64,000 nucleotides of DNA from Mycobacterium sp. ACS4054. GTDB lineage: Bacteria > Actinomycetota > Actinomycetes > Mycobacteriales > Mycobacteriaceae. Location of the stretch: the NCBI RefSeq assembly GCF_001667275.1, contig NZ_LZHV01000050.1, forward strand, positions 1 through 64,000, in the 5' to 3' direction. The notes under the pieces were generated by a model. That model was not told where the DNA came from. It saw only the letters and a list, made by a program, of their open reading frames with translations, and made no database searches. Positions 62,227 through 64,000 of this stretch are shown one piece after another (position 1 is the first letter of the stretch; the number at the start of each line of letters is the position of its first letter). The translations under genes were made by a program, and so were the position numbers.

Positions 62227-62964
62227 TCAGCCGTCGCGGGCCGGACGCGGGTCGTTGGGATCGTCGGGATCCGGATCGCCGAACCACCGTGACGGCGCGC
62301 TCTCGCCGTACGCGTCGTGCCATTCCCACCACTCGTACGGCGCGGTTTGCGGGTACCCGTCCGGGGAGTCCTCCCAGTTCTCCTGGCGCCCGAGGGCGGT
62401 CATGTCGAGGTAACTCCAGGTGTTGCCCAACGCCTCGTCGCCGCGGTTGTTGATGAGGTAGGTCCGAAAGACGCGCTCGCCGTCATGGATGAACGCGTTG
62501 GTGCCGTGCCATTCGTCGACGTCGAAGTCGGCGTCGAATCCGTCGGTGATCGTGTACCACGGCATCCGCCAACCCATCCGCTCCTTCAGCCGCGCGATCT
62601 CCGGCTGGGGCGCCCGCGACACGAACACCAGCGTGGTGTCGCGGGCGTTCAGGTGGGCCAGGTGCCCGACGTGGTCGGCGATCATCGAGCAGCCGCGGCA
62701 GGCATGGTCGGGCCAGCCGTCCACGCCCGGCTCGAAGAAGGCCCGGTACACGATGAGCTGACGCCGGCCCGCGAACAGCCCCCGCAGGCTCACCCGGCCC
62801 TCGGGCCCGTCGAACGCGTACTGGTTTTCGACGGCCAGCCAGGGCATCCGCCGACGCGCCGCCGCCAGGGCGTCGTGGGCCCGCATCACTTCCTTCTCCC
62901 GCACCAGCAGCCGCGCGCGCGCCGCCGCCCAGTCCTGGGCCGAGACAATGGGGGGTGTGTTCAT
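62227..62964 (-). CDS. DUF899 thioredoxin-like protein
   Basis: A 245-aa protein of the DUF899 family, a thioredoxin-fold group. LFAGRRQLIVYRAFFEPGVD leads to DHACRGCSMIADHVGHLAHL, whose C-x-x-C sits where redox cysteines are expected. The C-terminal WEWHDAYGESAP is typical. Its substrate is unknown; a redox role is likely. ATG at 62964 with AAGGAGGAC upstream. Confidence 0.83.
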   Translation of the reverse strand: MNTPPIVSAQDWAAARARLLVREKEVMRAHDALAAARRRMPWLAVENQYAFDGPEGRVSLRGLFAGRRQLIVYRAFFEPGVDGWPDHACRGCSMIADHVGHLAHLNARDTTLVFVSRAPQPEIARLKERMGWRMPWYTITDGFDADFDVDEWHGTNAFIHDGERVFRTYLINNRGDEALGNTWSYLDMTALGRQENWEDSPDGYPQTAPYEWWEWHDAYGESAPSRWFGDPDPDDPNDPRPARDG

Positions 62965-62995
62965 TGGCGTTGTCCTCCTTAACAATTCGGCGTTC

Positions 62996-63754
62996 TCAGG
63001 CGACCGCCGACAGGCCGGCCGAGGTGAGCAGGTACGCGTCCTCGCTGCCGGAGTCGGCGGTGAGGATCGTCAAGATCGATCGGCCCACCTGCTCGGCGGT
63101 GAGCGGGGGCCCACCGGCCCGCACGAACGCCTCGACATCGACCCCCTGCCGATCGGCGTAAGCCGCGACGGCCTTGGCGCCGAGATCGGTGGCGGGCGTC
63201 AATCGGGGCAGGACCGACACGAAACGGATCCCCAGCCCGCCCCGCTGCGATTCGGCGGCGGCGTAGCCGGTAACGAACCGGACCGCCGCCTTGGCGCCCG
63301 CGTAGCCGCCACTGAGCGGCGACCCGGCCAGGGCGGCACCGCTGGACATGACGATCACCGAGCTGCCCGGCGCCAGCGGGCGGCGCAGCGCGTAGCGGGT
63401 CCAGTGAAACGCTTGCGCCACATCCACATTCCAGTTCTCACTGAAGGTGTGCCAGCTCTGCTCCTGCAGCGGTGCCATGTGCGGGGCCGCCCCGGCGCTC
63501 AGGACCAGGATCCGCGGCCGGTATTCGTCGATGAGCCGGTGCGCCGTCTCGGGATCCGCGGCGTCGGCGACCACTGGGGTGAAGCCGCCGCCCAGCTCGT
63601 CGCGCACCTCGTCGAGGCCGGCCCGGCCGCGCGCCAGTCCGACCACCGCCGCACCGGCCGCCGCCAGTGCGCCGGCGATGGCGCGGCCGAATCCGCGGCT
63701 GGCCCCGGTCACGATCGCCGGGGCGCCGGACAGGTTCGTCAGGGGCTCGTTCAT
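62996..63754 (-). CDS. Short-chain dehydrogenase
   Basis: A 252-aa SDR: PAIVTGASRGFGRAIAGALA for the cofactor, LVLSAGAAPHMAP in place of NNAG, and MSSGAALAGSPLSGGYAGAK with the catalytic Tyr/Lys. It is 31 nt upstream of the DUF899 gene on the same strand and probably in one operon. It lies next to the divergent ECF sigma factor, a frequent arrangement in which the sigma factor controls the adjacent oxidoreductase. Confidence 0.82.
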   Translation of the reverse strand: MNEPLTNLSGAPAIVTGASRGFGRAIAGALAAAGAAVVGLARGRAGLDEVRDELGGGFTPVVADAADPETAHRLIDEYRPRILVLSAGAAPHMAPLQEQSWHTFSENWNVDVAQAFHWTRYALRRPLAPGSSVIVMSSGAALAGSPLSGGYAGAKAAVRFVTGYAAAESQRGGLGIRFVSVLPRLTPATDLGAKAVAAYADRQGVDVEAFVRAGGPPLTAEQVGRSILTILTADSGSEDAYLLTSAGLSAVA

Positions 63755-63901
63755 TGCGTCCTCGCTCTCGGTAGGTAAGGCGTTCACTAATTGAGATGCG
63801 GAGCGGCGCGCGAATTCATCGCCGGCGGACCGATGAATTCCCGCGGCCCGCTGTCTCTGTACTCGAGTAGCGTTCGGAGGCAGCCGAGACGAGGAGAAGC
63901 C

Positions 63902-64000
63902 GTGCCGGCGAAAGAGGACTTCATCGCGCAGGCGGCGCCCTTTCGCGCCGAGCTGATCGCCCACTGTTACCGCATGCTCGGGTCGGTGCACGACGCCGAG
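63902..64000 (+). CDS. ECF sigma factor, N-terminal part (cut by window end)
   Basis: The first 33 codons from a GTG read [19 protein letters not shown] and then [14 protein letters not shown], the start of region 2 in SigG/SigJ-type ECF sigma factors. GAGGAGAA lies upstream. The gene continues beyond the window; whether it has a C-terminal SnoaL domain cannot be seen. Confidence 0.75.
   Translation, partial: MPAKEDFIAQAAPFRAELIAHCYRMLGSVHDAE

Overview
The window is high-GC actinobacterial DNA from a slow-growing Mycobacterium, probably close to the M. avium complex. Evidence from gene content: antigen 85C, MmpS/MmpL, LdtA, an F420-dependent hydroxymycolic acid dehydrogenase, the TreS-Mak trehalose branch, an OxyS/OxcA/FadD7 group and FusA2. 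From memory of M. tuberculosis gene order, it carries an inverted counterpart of the Rv0110-Rv0133 segment: the Rv0133, Rv0132c, Rv0131c, Rv0130, Rv0129c, Rv0127, Rv0126, Rv0125, Rv0121c, Rv0120c, Rv0119, Rv0118c, Rv0117, Rv0116c, Rv0111 and Rv0110 counterparts appear in that order, separated by blocks not found there in M. tuberculosis. Many genes look leaderless and many neighbours overlap by 1-8 nt. I saw no IS element, prophage, tRNA, rRNA or CRISPR array.

Layout. 79-4659: an F420-type oxidoreductase and an SRPBCC protein, then a DesA3-like desaturase with its electron-transfer partner, divergent from a FabR/DesT-like TetR repressor with a perfect operator at its start codon. 4708-12192: conserved core (GNAT, fHMAD, FadE1, HtdZ) interrupted by a stress block (CDF transporter, hemerythrin, Mn-catalase, GAF-ANTAR). 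fHMAD appears frameshifted between its signal peptide and its catalytic domain. SigF-like promoters precede the hemerythrin, the catalase and a 57-aa acidic protein.

12494-20109: a CsoR/CstR-type thiol repressor, a one-cysteine DsbA-like protein and a DUF302 protein form an operon divergent from an MmpS-MmpL pair, with two operators nested in a 12-bp inverted repeat between them. A phosphoesterase and a MarR-controlled ABC exporter follow. 20297-34767: conserved fbpC, mak, treS, pepA, fusA2, fadD7/oxcA/oxyS and ldtA. 34799-44254: a NarL-type two-component system, an acyltransferase, small membrane/lipoproteins, and a divergent NRAMP-family transporter whose 5' leader holds a Mg2+-sensing M-box riboswitch, a GC hairpin and a proline-rich upstream ORF; then an O-methyltransferase and an Rv0111-like acyltransferase.

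44455-60062: a catabolic island between the Rv0111 and Rv0110 counterparts. Seven tightly packed minus-strand genes (SDR, Rieske oxygenase, Baeyer-Villiger-type monooxygenase, SDR, family III CoA-transferase, ThDP enzyme, aldehyde dehydrogenase) diverge from four plus-strand genes (beta-propeller, GntR/UTRA regulator, acyl-CoA ligase, SDR) across a perfect 16-bp palindrome. An alcohol dehydrogenase and an SRPBCC protein are translationally chained to the rhomboid gene. The set suggests oxygenation, CoA activation and C-C cleavage of an unidentified compound. The window ends with a SnoaL-like protein, a DUF899 protein, an SDR and the first 33 codons of an ECF sigma factor.

The two most interesting systems are the M-box/uORF-controlled NRAMP-like transporter (39106-41518) and the GntR-controlled catabolic divergon (44455-58845), followed by the thiol-sensor/MmpL divergon (12494-17433).
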